Below, in pieces: positions 53,580-62,960 of a stretch of DNA of 64,000 nucleotides (its first letter is position 1; each line of letters begins with the position of its first letter). The translations under genes were made by a program, and so were the position numbers. This DNA comes from Chryseobacterium sediminis. GTDB lineage: Bacteria; Bacteroidota; Bacteroidia; Flavobacteriales; Weeksellaceae. The DNA lies in NCBI RefSeq assembly GCF_008386505.1, contig NZ_VUNZ01000001.1:2287937-2351936 (forward strand). Reading direction: 5' to 3'. The notes under the pieces are model-generated. The model saw only the letters and a program-made list of their open reading frames with translations. It was not told the DNA's origin and did not search any database.

Positions 53580-54998
53580 TTACTTTGGTTTGTACAATTT
53601 ATACATCACAAACAAAAAGCCAATCCATACGGGAATCAGAATCACCTGAATTTCCATTCCTGTAATACTCATTAATCCTAATATCAGAACCAAAAAGGCA
53701 ATACAGATGTAATTGGATACAGGATAAAATATAGATGGGAATTTTGAATGAATTCCTGCTGTACTTATTGATTTTTTAAACTTCAAATGGGTGTAGCATA
53801 TCATCAGCCAGTTGATAATCAGAGTAGATACTACCAAAGCCATTAAGTATTCAAAAGCTTTTTCCGGCACTAATTTGTTAATAATAATACATATCCCGGC
53901 AAAACATGATGAAATAAGAATAGCATTGATAGGAACAGAATTTTTATTCAGCTTTTTAAGGAATTTTGGGGCATTCCCCTGTTGAGCCAATCCGAAAAGC
54001 ATTCTGCTGTTACTGTAAACACTACTGTTATATACTGATAAAGCAGCTGTCAACACAATCAGGTTAAGAACATTTGCAATCAATGTATTGAACTGAATTA
54101 CCTTACCAAAAAGGGTAAATTCAAGACCATTCAGATTTTGAAATACCATTACAAACGGGCTGGATCCTTCTGTAATATCTCTCCATGGACTTAATGAAAA
54201 TAAGATCACCAAAGCTCCTACGTAAAAAATAAGGATTCTGTAAATCACCTGATTGGTAGCCTGTGGAATGGTTTTTTCAGGATTTTTAGCTTCAGCAGCT
54301 GTAATTCCGATAAGTTCCAATCCTCCGAAAGAAAACATGATCATAGCCATTGCAGCAAATAAACCTGAATATCCGTTTTCAGTTTTATTAAATAATCCTT
54401 TCGGGAAGAATCCGCCATCGTTCCATAAATTGGTAATGGTTGCTTTTTCTCCGCCTGTACCGCTTATCAAAAGGTATACTCCGAAGACAATCATAGCAAT
54501 AATAGCCACCACTTTGATAATGGAAAACCAGAATTCTGTTTCTCCGTATACTTTTACAGAAGCAAGATTAAGTGCATTGATCACAATAAAAAAGAACAAG
54601 CTGGAAACCCAGAGTGGTATTTCCGGCCACCAAAAGTGAATATAATGTCCAATTGCTGTGAGTTCGGCCATACTTACAAGAATATAGAGAATCCAATAGT
54701 TCCATCCGGAAGCAAATCCCGGAAAATTTCCCCAATATTTGTAGGCAAAGTGGCTAAAACTTCCTGATACAGGTTCCTGAACAACCATTTCACCAAGCTG
54801 ACGCATAATAAAAAAGGCAATAATTCCTGCTAAAGCATAGCCTAAAATTACTGAAGGTCCTGCCAGTACTGCAGCTGGTCCAATTCCCAGAAATAAGCCG
54901 GTTCCTATGGCACCTCCAAGGGCAATTAATTGTATATGTCGATTTGTTAATCCTCTAACTAAAGTCTCCTTTTCTCCTGTTTTATTTTCGTTGCTCAT
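53580..54998 (-). CDS. AAT-family amino acid permease
   Basis: A 472-residue protein with about 12 membrane helices. Family motif GGAIGTGLFLGIGPAAVLAGPS at the first helix, EPVSGSFSHFAYKYWG, GFASGWNYWILYILVSMAE, and GLELIGITAAEAKNPEKTIPQA. This is the AroP/PheP/GabP group, importing an amino acid with protons; the substrate is not predictable. The sequence starts GEKETLVRGLTNRHIQLIALGG, as in the family. It is monocistronic. Confidence 0.93.
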   Translation of the reverse strand: MSNENKTGEKETLVRGLTNRHIQLIALGGAIGTGLFLGIGPAAVLAGPSVILGYALAGIIAFFIMRQLGEMVVQEPVSGSFSHFAYKYWGNFPGFASGWNYWILYILVSMAELTAIGHYIHFWWPEIPLWVSSLFFFIVINALNLASVKVYGETEFWFSIIKVVAIIAMIVFGVYLLISGTGGEKATITNLWNDGGFFPKGLFNKTENGYSGLFAAMAMIMFSFGGLELIGITAAEAKNPEKTIPQATNQVIYRILIFYVGALVILFSLSPWRDITEGSSPFVMVFQNLNGLEFTLFGKVIQFNTLIANVLNLIVLTAALSVYNSSVYSNSRMLFGLAQQGNAPKFLKKLNKNSVPINAILISSCFAGICIIINKLVPEKAFEYLMALVVSTLIINWLMICYTHLKFKKSISTAGIHSKFPSIFYPVSNYICIAFLVLILGLMSITGMEIQVILIPVWIGFLFVMYKLYKPK

Positions 54999-55148
54999 TG
55001 AATGAATTATTCGGTCGCTAAATATATAAAAACTTTTCAGAGAAATTCACATTCCATGGGGTAAATTGACAATTCAGGATTCTTCAAACCGGAAAGCCCC
55101 TTTCTGATTAGCCCCTTGCCGATAAAATTTAAAATATAATGACAAAAA

Positions 55149-55176
55149 CGGCCTTAACCCCGATAGATTAAGACCG
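55149..55176 (-). terminator. Terminator of the C1q-like gene
   Basis: CGGCCTTAA / TTAAGACCG with one mismatch; T-run on the minus strand. Confidence 0.75.
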
Positions 55177-55199
55177 CTTTCCACAATATCAATATGATA

Positions 55200-56144
55200 T
55201 TAATTCGCTATTTTGTACCCAAACATGGTACTTGTTACCACTTCATATTTGTTACCGGCAGATACACCGGCTACAGAAGCCATACTTACGGTTTCCCCTG
55301 CACTAAGATAAGTCATGCATGAAATGCTTGAACCAAAAACTCTCGTTACAGTAGGTTGATAGGATTGGACTAATATACTTCCACCATTACCGGGAGCATA
55401 ATTTTTTATAAAATACAACACAGTCCATGTAAAGTTTGGATTTCCGGCTACGTTTCCATTGTCAAACTGAGTAGATCCCTGAATTACGTAATACCCATCA
55501 CTAGGTGCCTTAAATGCTCCTGTAGAAGTATTAAGGACATTCCCTTTATTAATAACCGTCCCTTGGGGATAAACAATTGCTGTTCTTATCCATGGATCAG
55601 AGGGAGTGGCAGTTGCATCACAGCTTTGTCTTTGGGTAGTAGACACCGCTGAAAAAGGATAGGTAGATTCTGCTGAAGGAACACTGTTTGAACTTGAAAC
55701 CAGTACGAGTTCCCATGTTGCACCAGTAATTGTTCCTTTACTCACCAGAAATGCATAATATCCGGGTGGAACTGTAATGGAAGGAACTCCAAGACCAGTC
55801 CCGTTCTGATCATCAATCAGTTCAGAGCCATTGGCTGAAACAGTAAGTATTTTTCCGCCTGTGTTTTTAAAGTGATAAGTACGTCCTGCAAAATTACCTG
55901 CTCCACTGATGGCTGCCGGTAAAGTTAACGTTCCATCAGCAGTTCCGTTATAGGCGATATAGTAATCATTGGCTCCTACAGCACCACTTACAGCAACTGT
56001 TTTGTATGTTGCAGCAAATGAACCATTCACCGTAAGGGTACTGCCGGGATTTGCAGTATTAATCCCTACACTTCCTACCTGAGCATTTACAGAAATACAA
56101 TTTAAACCTGCCAACAAGGCAATGAAAAGCATCTTTTTTTTCAT
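55200..56144 (-). CDS. Secreted protein with C-terminal C1q/TNF-like domain
   Basis: A 314-residue protein. Residues 1-21 form a signal peptide (IALLAGLNCISVNAQ). The segment VGINTANPGSTLTVNGSF is a motif frequent at the start of surface and tail-fibre-like proteins of Bacteroidota. The last 130 residues (STGAFKAPSDGYYVIQGSTQF, AYLSAGETVSMAS-like CMTYLSAGETVSMASV, TSTMFGYKIAN) look like the jelly-roll C1q domain. It probably forms trimers at the cell surface. It lies next to a two-component system, which may control it. Two in-frame ATGs exist; the second (56144) is preferred. Confidence 0.65.
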   Translation of the reverse strand: MKKKMLFIALLAGLNCISVNAQVGSVGINTANPGSTLTVNGSFAATYKTVAVSGAVGANDYYIAYNGTADGTLTLPAAISGAGNFAGRTYHFKNTGGKILTVSANGSELIDDQNGTGLGVPSITVPPGYYAFLVSKGTITGATWELVLVSSSNSVPSAESTYPFSAVSTTQRQSCDATATPSDPWIRTAIVYPQGTVINKGNVLNTSTGAFKAPSDGYYVIQGSTQFDNGNVAGNPNFTWTVLYFIKNYAPGNGGSILVQSYQPTVTRVFGSSISCMTYLSAGETVSMASVAGVSAGNKYEVVTSTMFGYKIAN

Positions 56145-56318
56145 AAACAAATACATTTTTAGAATCTAAAAGGTTCGGAATAACATCCAATACCTTTAAT
56201 TATTTAATGGAAGTTTCGCAATACGAACCTACTGCGAAAAACGAATAAATAAAGAACAGATCCTGTACGTATTTTTCCACAAAGCCGTAAGGGTTTTATG
56301 ACAAAAGCAGATGGGGTA

Positions 56319-56933
56319 TTAATGTATTTCTTTATAAATATGAAACAGTTCAATCAGATTGGTAATCTTCAGTTTCTGATAGATTCTTCTTTTGTAGGTC
56401 CCTACAGTAGATTCTTCAACATTCAGGGCATTCGCAATTTCAAGATTTCCGTTTCCTTTAGCCAAAAGATTAAAAACCTGCAGCTCTCTCTCTGATAAAT
56501 GCTCTACTGCTTTTTTCTTCTTACTTCCTTTCAGCATTTCATTCATAATCTCCGGCGTGTAGTAATATCCATCTTTAAAGAGAGCCTCAATAGCTTTTAC
56601 AAATATTTCCGGGTCACTCTGCTTATTCAGGAAGCCATTTGCTCCTTCTTCAATGTATTGCAAGGCAATATTTTCTTTGTAAGACGTAAATATTAAGATA
56701 AGAGTTTCTTCAGAAATATTTTTTATCTCTTTAACCATAGATTTGAGAATACTCCCGGGAAGTTCAATATCAAGAATAATGAGGTCATATTTTTCAGATT
56801 CAAATTTCTGTTTTGCTTCTCCATAGGTTTCGGCAAAATCAACCTCAAAATAATTAAAATTTTTCTCCAGGATCATAGCGGTCCCGATTCTTACCACATG
56901 ATGGTCATCTGCAATGAGTATTTTTTTTGTCAT
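56319..56933 (-). CDS. NarL/FixJ family response regulator
   Basis: A 204-residue regulator. Receiver domain (1-120): acidic pair DD at 9-10, phosphorylated D55 in LIILDIELPG, and conserved lysine in FLNKQSD. Output domain (about 140-200) is a LuxR helix-turn-helix (HLSERELQVFNLLAKGNGNLEIANALNVEESTVGTYKRRIY). Its start overlaps the kinase stop by 4 bp (ATGA), so it is translated with it. It is a cognate regulator, not a hybrid. Confidence 0.93.
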   Translation of the reverse strand: MTKKILIADDHHVVRIGTAMILEKNFNYFEVDFAETYGEAKQKFESEKYDLIILDIELPGSILKSMVKEIKNISEETLILIFTSYKENIALQYIEEGANGFLNKQSDPEIFVKAIEALFKDGYYYTPEIMNEMLKGSKKKKAVEHLSERELQVFNLLAKGNGNLEIANALNVEESTVGTYKRRIYQKLKITNLIELFHIYKEIH

Positions 56934-59899
56934 ATTTTAATAAGGATTTTAATAAGAGTTCCCTTTGGGGTATTTTGATGGAAAGTCATTTCAGAATTAA
57001 TCTTCATCATGAGCTGAACAACCATATGAAGCCCCAAACCATAGTTTTTAAAAGTCATATGTTCATTCTCTTTTTTCTTAAAAAGTCCAGTATAGTAAAT
57101 CATCTGTTCATCGGACATTCCACTACCGGTGTCCTTGATTATAATTTCTATGTGTGATTCTGCAGAGGTTGATGTAATGGTAATTTCACCATCTGAAGTG
57201 TTTTTTACCGCATTATCTATGATATTGTGAAAAACTGCAAGGAGAATGTTTTTATTAAGCCTGGTCTTTAGCTGATGGTCACAAAAATTGTATATAAATG
57301 TATTTTTCCGAGCAGCAATTTCTTCAAACAATAATCTTTTAGTCTCTATCAGATCATAGAAGGAATATTCATCATCGTCAGTACTTTCCTGTTTGTACAG
57401 TTCTGTATATTCTTTTAGGCTTAAAGTAAATTTATACAGCTGTTCAGAGGTTTTATAAATGCTGTCAAAATATTTTTTCTGAGTTTTCAGATCTTCAGAC
57501 TGGTTAAGTTCCTGTGAAAGAAGTGCAATAAATTTAACAGGTGTCGTAATATCGTGGCTTATGCTTTCTATCAGTTTTTTTTGATAATCAGATTCGCTTT
57601 TAAGCTTATTGTGGGTTTCCAACAGCTGTTTATCTTTATGATCTATAGTATTTTTCAGCACTTTATTTTTCAGTCTTAAAAAATTAGTCCTGATTTGTAT
57701 AATCATCAAAATGATAAAAATGACAATAACCGCTATCAGAATTTTAAAGAAAAGAGTCTGATAAAAATAGGCTTCAACTTCTACGGGAATAGTTTTATAA
57801 ATAAATTTTCCTGTTCCGGAAGACAGAAACCGGACGATAAGATTGTAAGTTCCGGGTTCTATATTGGTCAGCCGGAATGTTTTATCACTTTTGACATTTA
57901 CCCACTGGCTATCTTTATTGTCTGAAAGTTTAGCCTGCAGATAAATATTCTCCAAATCAGAATAGTAGGGAATATCTATATAAACTTCTGCATTTTTGTA
58001 TCCACATTCCAAAAAGAGCTTATCTTTCAGCTGAATCATTTTTCCTTTTATTCTTGCTCTTTCAAGATAGAGGTCGTGAGCTACGGGGTAATAAGCTTTA
58101 ATTCTGTCAGGGTTAAAAAACACAAATCCTTCCATAGACGGAAACACAAACTGCCCATCGTTCAGTTTATGCGCGCAGGGATTTGCACTTCCATTGAATT
58201 CATTATTTAAAAGACCCTGTTTTTTAGTATAGCGATAATAAGTAATAGCTCCTTTAGGAGCTTTCATGTATTGCAGAAGAGTGTTTTTACTGACTTGAAA
58301 AAGTCCGTTATCAGACGAAATCCATAAGTTGGAGTTCCGGTCTTCCAACAGATAATGGGCATTAGCAAGAAAAGCATTTTTATCGGATGGAAGCCTGACT
58401 GCCTTATGGTCTTTTATTAAATAAATCCCCCGATTATAAGTTGTAAACCAAACATTCCCGTCTTTTGTTCTGATGATTTGTTTTACCGGCAGGCCTTTTC
58501 CAATAAGTTTTATCACTTTATTACGGGCAAAAGAGTACACAAAGATCCCACCACTGCTCCCTATATAAAGAAGATCTTTGTTATATCTGACAACGGCCTC
58601 TATTTTATCTTTACAAGGAATAATTCTTTCTATTTTACTGAATTGATCCTGCTTATATATATAAAGATAAGACTGCATTCTGCTTATAAATGATGCCATA
58701 TATAAGCCTGCGCTTTTATATAAACCATTAATTTCTTTCCCTTTAAAAGAAACAGAGTCATATTTTGTAAATCCTGTATTCTTATATCTTATATGAATAG
58801 AATTATTTTCCCGATAAACCAAATTCCCGGTATCATCCTCTAAAATATATCGCTTGTCATAAGATTGAGGGGCCGTATATATTCTTTCTGAAGAACCAGA
58901 AGAATATACAATTCCTTCCTGAGTAAGAACAGAGTGATCTCCATAGGGAACTGCAGCATAACACACCTCATCCTGATAAGGCAGATTCTTTCTGGAAACT
59001 GAGAAATCTGATAAGCTCAGAATTTTCAGTCCGTTAATAGAACTTCCGATGTATAATTTTCTGGTTACTTCATCGTAGAACATAGCTCCGGAAATATCTT
59101 TATCAATATCCTTATATTCTAACAAATAAGTAAGCTCCAGCTTTCCGCCTGAAAACTCACTTCTGTATATTTTGCCGTGGCTGATCATGAAAACCTGTCC
59201 GGTAATCTGCTGCCAGTAGATTTTAGTTTCCGGATCAGTATAAACCGATGGTGCATTGATGTAAGAATATTTCCCATGATACAGCTGAAGCACCTTTTTA
59301 TGCTCAACATCAGCAATAAAGGCATAGTCTCCATGGGCAAATAACCGTCTTAATCTGCTGTGTGGAAGTTTCAGATCAATTGTTATTCTGTTTTTATTTT
59401 TTTGATCAACATAAATAACTGTATTGTTTTCAAAATAATAGGAACCTGCATTTAAACAAATAAAAAATGAATATATACTCGGAACATATCGTACTGTGAA
59501 ATTATTTTTGAAAAGCTGTTTGTATATTTTATTATCTGTCGAACTTTTGGAATTAAACATTGGTCCGGAAGATATAATATTAGGTTTTCTCCGGGAAATC
59601 AACACAATATCTTTTTCAGAAGTATTAAAAACGTGAATACTATCTTTTTGTATGTTTCCGAAGAAATCACCGAAGCTTAGATTTTTAAGTTTAAAATTTT
59701 TATATTCTACAAAGTTACTTCCGTCATATCGCAAAACCCGGCCTTCCATAGACAGCCAAATAAAGCCATATTTATCTTTTACAATGTCCTTGATACTGTT
59801 TTGAGGCAGACCATTGTCCATGTTATACCATTGGGTAGTATAGCTTTGCCCGTGGATACATAGAAAAAACAAGAGTGAAATAAAGTAAAGAAGCTTCAT
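56930..59899 (-). CDS. Sensor histidine kinase with two-component regulator propeller
   Basis: A 989-residue membrane kinase. Residues 1-19 form a signal peptide. Residues about 20-650 form a periplasmic beta-propeller with Reg_prop repeats (DGNVWFTTYNRGIY, NSNLWISSDNGLF) followed by a Y_Y_Y domain (IEPGTYNLIVRF). One membrane helix lies at about 720 (KILIAVIVIFIILMIIQI). The cytoplasmic part has the phospho-accepting H782 in SISHDITTPVKF, then N box HNIIDNAVKN, G1 DTGSGMSDE and G2 YGLGLHMV. Unlike hybrid systems of Bacteroides it has no receiver or AraC domain; the regulator is the separate next gene. Confidence 0.93.
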   Translation of the reverse strand: MKLLYFISLLFFLCIHGQSYTTQWYNMDNGLPQNSIKDIVKDKYGFIWLSMEGRVLRYDGSNFVEYKNFKLKNLSFGDFFGNIQKDSIHVFNTSEKDIVLISRRKPNIISSGPMFNSKSSTDNKIYKQLFKNNFTVRYVPSIYSFFICLNAGSYYFENNTVIYVDQKNKNRITIDLKLPHSRLRRLFAHGDYAFIADVEHKKVLQLYHGKYSYINAPSVYTDPETKIYWQQITGQVFMISHGKIYRSEFSGGKLELTYLLEYKDIDKDISGAMFYDEVTRKLYIGSSINGLKILSLSDFSVSRKNLPYQDEVCYAAVPYGDHSVLTQEGIVYSSGSSERIYTAPQSYDKRYILEDDTGNLVYRENNSIHIRYKNTGFTKYDSVSFKGKEINGLYKSAGLYMASFISRMQSYLYIYKQDQFSKIERIIPCKDKIEAVVRYNKDLLYIGSSGGIFVYSFARNKVIKLIGKGLPVKQIIRTKDGNVWFTTYNRGIYLIKDHKAVRLPSDKNAFLANAHYLLEDRNSNLWISSDNGLFQVSKNTLLQYMKAPKGAITYYRYTKKQGLLNNEFNGSANPCAHKLNDGQFVFPSMEGFVFFNPDRIKAYYPVAHDLYLERARIKGKMIQLKDKLFLECGYKNAEVYIDIPYYSDLENIYLQAKLSDNKDSQWVNVKSDKTFRLTNIEPGTYNLIVRFLSSGTGKFIYKTIPVEVEAYFYQTLFFKILIAVIVIFIILMIIQIRTNFLRLKNKVLKNTIDHKDKQLLETHNKLKSESDYQKKLIESISHDITTPVKFIALLSQELNQSEDLKTQKKYFDSIYKTSEQLYKFTLSLKEYTELYKQESTDDDEYSFYDLIETKRLLFEEIAARKNTFIYNFCDHQLKTRLNKNILLAVFHNIIDNAVKNTSDGEITITSTSAESHIEIIIKDTGSGMSDEQMIYYTGLFKKKENEHMTFKNYGLGLHMVVQLMMKINSEMTFHQNTPKGTLIKILIKI

Positions 59900-59925
59900 T
59901 CAGTGGGCAGGCATTATATTTATAA

Positions 59926-59933
59926 CAAATATA
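59926..59933 (-). promoter_or_regulatory. -7 box of the kinase-regulator operon
   Basis: TATATTTG on the minus strand, about 27 nt before the ATG. The stretch 59934-60183 beyond it holds a single DnaA-like TTATCCACA (59963-59971), a long AT-rich inverted repeat and no ORF. Confidence 0.55.
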
Positions 59934-60183
59934 TTATAGAAAATTAAATATATTGTAAACATTTATCCACAATTATGTGAATTTTTTTCTACATAATTGT
60001 TTATAAACAATATATTGATTATTATAAATTTGAAAAACCAATACTTGTTCACCATCAATGCCATGATCTTCAGGCGTACTAAAAACACAGTCTTTTTTTG
60101 ACTAAAAATATGATCTCCATCAATAACCGAAGGAGATCATTATTTTATGATTATATTGTAATGTAAAAGCAAAAAAGCCAAGT

Positions 60184-60477
60184 CTACAAAAACTCTTTCG
60201 GAATTGAAATATTATTCTTTTTCATATATTCTAAAAGGTCCTGATATTTATCTTCATATGCATCTATTCCACATTTATGCGAAATACTACAGATATCGGA
60301 TGGTTTGATGTCTAAAATAGTTGATATTTTAGTCAGTATCTCCAGATTGATCTTTACCTTGGAATTTTCAATATCGGAATAAGCTTTCTGGGAGATCCCC
60401 ATTTCAAAAGCCATGTATTCCTGGGTAAGGTCTTTACTCCTACGGATTTTTCTGATATTTTGTCCACATACTTTCAT
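60184..60477 (-). CDS. XRE family transcriptional regulator
   Basis: A 97-residue protein. Helix-turn-helix at residues 6-60 (NIRKIRRSKDLTQEYMAFEMGISQKAYSDIENSKVKINLEIL). A short C-terminal tail (YEDKYQDLLEYMKKNNISIPKEF) follows. It is small enough to be a stand-alone regulator, or an antitoxin without visible toxin partner. It is divergent from ccoNO, but there is no sign that it controls it. Confidence 0.82.
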   Translation of the reverse strand: MKVCGQNIRKIRRSKDLTQEYMAFEMGISQKAYSDIENSKVKINLEILTKISTILDIKPSDICSISHKCGIDAYEDKYQDLLEYMKKNNISIPKEFL

Positions 60478-60661
60478 CGTTTTTGTTTTAGTAGTTTTCG
60501 GTATATTTTAGAAGATTATCTAATAGCCTCTAACAAAGTTAATAAATACCTTTGGCAAAACATTATACACGTTACATGATATTTATTTTCAACAGAGAAA
60601 AGAATCAAAAATAAGCCTTTTTTCAGAGAAAATATCACTTCGGTAAACACTATTGGAATTT

Positions 60662-62941
60662 ATGGAGACGCAAAAATTTAATTATGACAATAATATTGTC
60701 AGAGCATTCCTCTATGCGACTATCGCATTCGGACTTGTAGGATTTCTGCTGGGGCTTACAGCTGCATTGATGCTTTTTTATCCTGAATTACCTGAATTTT
60801 TATTCGGTACGGATGACACAACTATTAAAAGCTTAGCTTCAGGCAATATTCAGGGACTGATCAATACTCAGGGAGCAATGGGCTTCGGAAGAATCAGAAT
60901 GCTTCATACCAGTGCTGTAATTTTTGCTTTCGTATGTAATTCCTTTTTCTGTGGTGCTTACTACAGTATGCAAAGACTTCTTAAAACCAGAATGTATAGT
61001 GATACACTTTCATGGATCCATTTCTGGTCATGGCAGTTGATGATCGTTAGTGTAGTGATTACTTTCCTTATGGGAATCAACACTTCTAAAGAATATGCTG
61101 AACATGAATGGCCTATTGATATTTTAATTGCATTTTCATGGATCATTTTCGGGATCAATATGTTCGGAACTATTGCCAAGAGAAGGGTGAGACATTTATA
61201 TGTAGCCATCTGGTTCTATCTTGCAACCTGGATTGCTGTAGCAATGCTTCACATCTTCAATAACCTGGAAGTTCCGTTATCTTTCACAAGCTGGAAATCT
61301 TATTCTGTATATGCAGGTGTAAAAGATGCATTAGTACAATGGTGGTATGGGCACAATGCGGTTGCATTTGTATTAACTACCCCTGTATTAGGTCTTATGT
61401 ATTACTTTATGCCAAAAGCAGCACAACGACCGGTATTCTCATACAAGCTATCCATAATTCACTTCTGGTCGCTGATCTTTGTATACCTTTGGGCCGGGCC
61501 TCACCACCTGCAATATACAGCTTTACCTGCATGGGCTCAGGCTGTTGGAACTGGATTCTCTATCATGCTTATTGCACCGTCATGGGGAGGAATGCTGAAT
61601 GGTCTTCTAACCTTAAGAGGAGCATGGGATAAAGTAAGAGAAAATCCAATTCTGAAATTCTTTGTAGTGGCTATTACCTGTTATGGTATGGCTACCTTTG
61701 AAGGACCTTTATTGGCTACAAAATCATTAAATAAAATTGGTCACTATACCGACTGGGTTATTGGTCACGTACATTTAGGAGCCCTTGGCTGGAATGGTTT
61801 TATGGCATTCGGAGTGGTATATTATCTGGTTCCGATCATGTGGAGAACGCCTCTTTGGTCTAAAAAACTGGCCAACTGGCACTTCTGGCTGGGAACATTA
61901 GGAATTATCTTCTATGCCGTTCCTATGTATATTTCAGGATTTACACAGGGATTGATGTGGAAACAGTTCAATCCGGACGGAACATTATTGTGGAAAAACT
62001 GGCTGGATACCGTTACTGCAATTATTCCTTACTTTAAAATGAGATTCTTAGGAGGGATTCTTTATCTGTCCGGAGCAATTTTAATGGTCATTAATGTTAT
62101 CAAAACTGTTAAAGCCGGTTCATTCCAGAAAGAAGTTCCTGCAGAAGCTCCTGCATTAGCCAACATCGGTACATCAAGAAAAGAAGGTGAAGGCGTACAC
62201 CTATGGTTGGAAAGAACACCTACTCTCCTTTCTATATTAGCTTTTATCACCATAGCAATCGGTGGATTGGTGGAAATTGTTCCCACACTTTCACTTAAAC
62301 AAAGTGTTCCGACAATTACCGCAGTAAAACCCTATACACCACTGGAACTGGAAGGTAGAGATCTTTATATCCGTGAAGGATGTAACGCTTGCCACTCTCA
62401 GATGATCAGACCTTTCCGTGATGAAGTGGTAAGATTTGAAGGAAAGAACGGACAGTATTCCAAAGCAGGAGAGTTTATTTATGACAGACCTTTCTTATGG
62501 GGATCTAAAAGAACAGGACCGGATCTTCACAGAGAAGGAGGAAGAAACCCAGACTCATGGCACTTTAAACATATGTACAACCCAAGAATTACGTCTGCAG
62601 GTTCTATCATGCCACGTTTCCCATGGTTAATTACCAATAAACTGGACCGCGATCAGATGGTGGATAAGATGAAACTGATGAAAAATGCCTTCGATGTTCC
62701 TTATACAAAAGCTCAGATAGATTCTGCCAACCAATGGGCAGACAACCAGTCAAAAGCCATTGTAAATAGAATTTATGCCGAAGCAACGGATGTAAAAGAT
62801 CAGATGGTAAAAGAAAAAACAGCCAAAGGATCTGCATATGTCCCTCTTGAACAGAGAGAAATTGTAGCAATGATCGCTTACCTGCAGAGATTAGGTACGG
62901 ATATTAAAACAACACAGGTACAAACAGCCAGCGTAGAGTAA
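60662..62941 (+). CDS. cbb3-type cytochrome c oxidase, fused CcoN and CcoO subunits
   Basis: A 759-residue protein combining two subunits of the terminal oxidase. The CcoN part (about 1-480) has 12 helices with copper and haem ligands in WWYGHNAVAF, WAGPHHLQY and GHVHLGALGWNG. The CcoO part (about 510-759) has a membrane helix and a c-type haem site C574-NA-CH in EGCNACHSQMIRPFRDE, with a likely axial methionine in GSIMPRFPWL. This fusion is known from Bacteroidota. The ATG at 60662 is preferred to a TTG 9 bp upstream. ccoP follows; ccoS/ccoG are not in view. Confidence 0.95.
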   Translation: METQKFNYDNNIVRAFLYATIAFGLVGFLLGLTAALMLFYPELPEFLFGTDDTTIKSLASGNIQGLINTQGAMGFGRIRMLHTSAVIFAFVCNSFFCGAYYSMQRLLKTRMYSDTLSWIHFWSWQLMIVSVVITFLMGINTSKEYAEHEWPIDILIAFSWIIFGINMFGTIAKRRVRHLYVAIWFYLATWIAVAMLHIFNNLEVPLSFTSWKSYSVYAGVKDALVQWWYGHNAVAFVLTTPVLGLMYYFMPKAAQRPVFSYKLSIIHFWSLIFVYLWAGPHHLQYTALPAWAQAVGTGFSIMLIAPSWGGMLNGLLTLRGAWDKVRENPILKFFVVAITCYGMATFEGPLLATKSLNKIGHYTDWVIGHVHLGALGWNGFMAFGVVYYLVPIMWRTPLWSKKLANWHFWLGTLGIIFYAVPMYISGFTQGLMWKQFNPDGTLLWKNWLDTVTAIIPYFKMRFLGGILYLSGAILMVINVIKTVKAGSFQKEVPAEAPALANIGTSRKEGEGVHLWLERTPTLLSILAFITIAIGGLVEIVPTLSLKQSVPTITAVKPYTPLELEGRDLYIREGCNACHSQMIRPFRDEVVRFEGKNGQYSKAGEFIYDRPFLWGSKRTGPDLHREGGRNPDSWHFKHMYNPRITSAGSIMPRFPWLITNKLDRDQMVDKMKLMKNAFDVPYTKAQIDSANQWADNQSKAIVNRIYAEATDVKDQMVKEKTAKGSAYVPLEQREIVAMIAYLQRLGTDIKTTQVQTASVE

Positions 62942-62960
62942 CATTTAAAATTGAATTGCA

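Noticed and set aside
59963..59971. Single DnaA box TTATCCACA before the kinase
   Set aside because: Only one copy; not enough for an origin.
60184..60477. Toxin-antitoxin system at the small XRE gene
   Set aside because: No neighbouring toxin-like frame could be found.
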